Origin: Ophiothrix spiculata
Taxonomy: Eukaryota > Echinodermata > Ophiuroidea > Amphilepidida > Ophiotrichidae
Length of the DNA: 26,597 nt
Reading direction: 5' to 3' (one strand)
Assembly: GCA_000969725.1 (NCBI GenBank)
Contig: JXSR01S045503.1
The position numbers and the translations under genes are program-made. Within the stretch, counting starts at the first letter, position 1. Each line of letters begins with the position of its first letter. The notes under the pieces were generated by a model. The model searched no databases. It saw only the letters and a list, made by a program, of their open reading frames with translations, and had not been told where the DNA came from. Below, piece after piece: positions 20,901-23,900 of this stretch.

Positions 20901-23900
20901 GTAAAGAACACTGGTTATACATTTATATTGAAAGGTGGAATGACAAAAAGGTGTGACACTTAAGGACGCTGGTCCCAAATATATTTATTGGTGAAAATTT
21001 ATGACATGCAAAAGTTTACAATAAATTTTATGTTATCAACACAAATGCAAACGTACCAAGTATGTACAGATGAGAGTTTTCAGAATAAGATGTTCTGATA
21101 AGTTGATATCAAAACGTAACATCACCAGGGCCCTGTCTCGCTCGCGTTTTAGCTGCAGCCTTTTTTTTTTACCATATTTGGTAGTCATTAAAAGCTGATA
21201 TATACGCGCAGTCTTTTGTTATAAACAGCTGATCAAGGTTACATACGCGGAGTCTTTTGTTATAAACAGCTGATCAAGGCAGCATACGCGAAGTCTTTTG
21301 TTATAAACAGCTGATCAAGGCGACAGTTACTACATATGCCATAGCAACCATGCGTAGAACCTTGCGCAGAGGAATCTCTGTGCCACGTTGAACCGATAAC
21401 ACAATAACCAGAATGTTAAGTTCGCGTTCTCCTTAACTGGTTGCGTACAAATTCGAACTTGTAACTTACAGTTTGATTGCCCTGGTGTGCTTGAAATCTT
21501 TAAGCTTACTCAGCCGATTTCAAATGGAAATTTCACTCTTTGTGTCGGTGAGCTTATAGTACCATCAGCCAAAAGTTGTTCAGAATTAGTGTATCTAATG
21601 ATTTATGGGTCTGGTTCTATTTATTTTTCACTTTTATTGCACTGAAATTCAAGATAATTTTCGGAGAATTGTGTTTTCAAAATCGTGCATACTAATGAGC
21701 TTGTACGTGATACATAATTAACCTTGTGACCTCGAATTGCTAATTTGCGCTGAAGCTTCATTTTTTCCGTTGGCAAGGTATAGGAAATTCCTATCCCGAA
21801 CTTTAGAATCCCTGACATCACTTGCAACGACACAAAGCAAGTTGAGAAAATTGAACTTTCATTGCATTTTGAGTGTGAACTTAACCATGGTGCCATTTGT
21901 AATGACAATTATCAGAATTGCATTTGTGTAGAGTATGAATTGAGGTTTATGTAGTTCAACGTGATTGATGAATATAGAAAAGTTTTTTAAGTCAAAATTC
22001 CTGAGAGTTGACTTTTTAAAATAGTATTCTAAATTTTTTAAAAATGCCCAGGTCAAACATCTAAAGAGCTCAACAAACAGGTGTCCACCAATGTTCCTGC
22101 TAACTTATTTGAGCATACGCCAATTCAAGCCATTCTGACAAAGTTTAAGAGGTCTTTACGCCAAAATCATAAGCTGAGGTTGAAAATTGGCCAAATAAAA
22201 ATCAGGAAAAAGAGTCTTTTTTTAAATATTTTCAGAAACTTGTTGCTTCAATTTTCCCGGCTCCTGCACCAATGGCAAAACCTTAGCAGGAACACTGGTG
22301 TCAACACTAATAAAAAGTTGATTTCCTCATACAGTATCAAAAGCATTCAGCCGTTGATTTCAGACATTAACAGGGAGGAGATGGATGTATACTCTATAAA
22401 TCTTGAAGTATGCAACAAGCAGCTGATTAACGCACAAAAACCAATATGACCATACAAAAAGTAAATAAGGCCATATTTCATGAATGATTACAACGAACCA
22501 AATCTTGCTGAATATTCATATGAACTTGTATAAAATGTTTGTCCATGTGTTAGTAACAAAATCAGCCCAAAATCATGAACAATTCAAGTAAAAATATTAA
22601 TTACACAGTGATTTGGTCTTAATCAATCCTAATCAATCATTACTAGTCTCTTGATACAAAACCACTGGTTAACAATGTTGTAGAATACAAAACATTTGCC
22701 ATGAATCGCATAACAGAGTCTGATTACTTTTTGTATCTTTCAAGGTTTTTAGAGTATAGGATGACGTAAAAGCTGAAATTGATCGTAATTTATGATGACC
22801 GTGCAATGATTTCGAGTTTGCCGGTGATAAAGCATTATAGTGTGATGACCCGAGTAAAATAGGCCCCTGATCTTCTCATGGATATGTTGCTTTTGACTTG
22901 ACACACTTACCTCTAGGGGCAGCAAACTTGTTATCCCTCTTGTACCATAGCTTACTGTGAACTGTGTCTAGTATGCACACTGGGTAGTCGGTGTCCTCTA
23001 TGTCTGGGCATTTCAGCTTAAATTCTTTGGCTGCGGAAGAGATAAATAGCATTTAATTATTTGGCTTTGGAAGAGATTAATAGCATTTAATTATTTGGCT
23101 GTTGAAGGGATTAATTTCAACTTTTAAAAATTCTTGGGCTGTGAAAGAGATTAATAGCATTTCAACTTTTTTTTGCTGCAGAAGAGATTAATATTAGCAT
23201 TTAAACTTGAATTCTTTGGATGCAGATGAGATTAATAACATTTGAACTTAAATTATTTTACTGCAAACAAATATTCTAGGACAAATGTTAACAAAAATAC
23301 AGAGTGGGGGTTGCGTTTACAAGTAATGTAGCCCTGCATTCTGTATTTTTGTTCAGTGTCCTCTAAACTTACCAATAAACTTGTTTGGCGCAGGAAGATG
23401 AAGATCTGAATTGAGTTCCAAATCTGAAAAACAAAGTCACAATGATTAAACATTCGTTTCCAAGTCAGTGCTCTTTTTAACCATTTCATTTCTAGCTTTA
23501 ACCGACAACCATTTTGAATATCTTACTAAATGCTTTCAATAAACAATGTGAAAAAGGTAAGTTTTTTTTCTCAAAGAAAAATTCAACTGCGATGCAAGCC
23601 TTAAAAAAGTTTCATATGACAGACCATTTTTGTGAAATACAGAGTTTCACTAGGTGTGACAGGCCTATCTGTTGTGGTTCTGCAACTGAAAGTTAAACAA
23701 ATAATAACTAGTTACTGCATTTGAATGCACTGCCACATAACCCTTACCCTCTACGCCATATTCTCCGTTTAAATCTGCAAGTTCAAACGGCAGGGTTTCA
23801 CCTGGATTTGAACCCGGGACCTCTCGCACCCCAATCCCATTATCACTATGTCAAGCCTCTGAGCAGGCATGGCAGCGATTTCGTGATCATAACTAACACC

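Noticed and set aside
23776..23865. Functional tRNA gene
   Set aside because: The B box is good but the D-arm is shortened and no acceptor stem forms, so it is listed only as tRNA-like.
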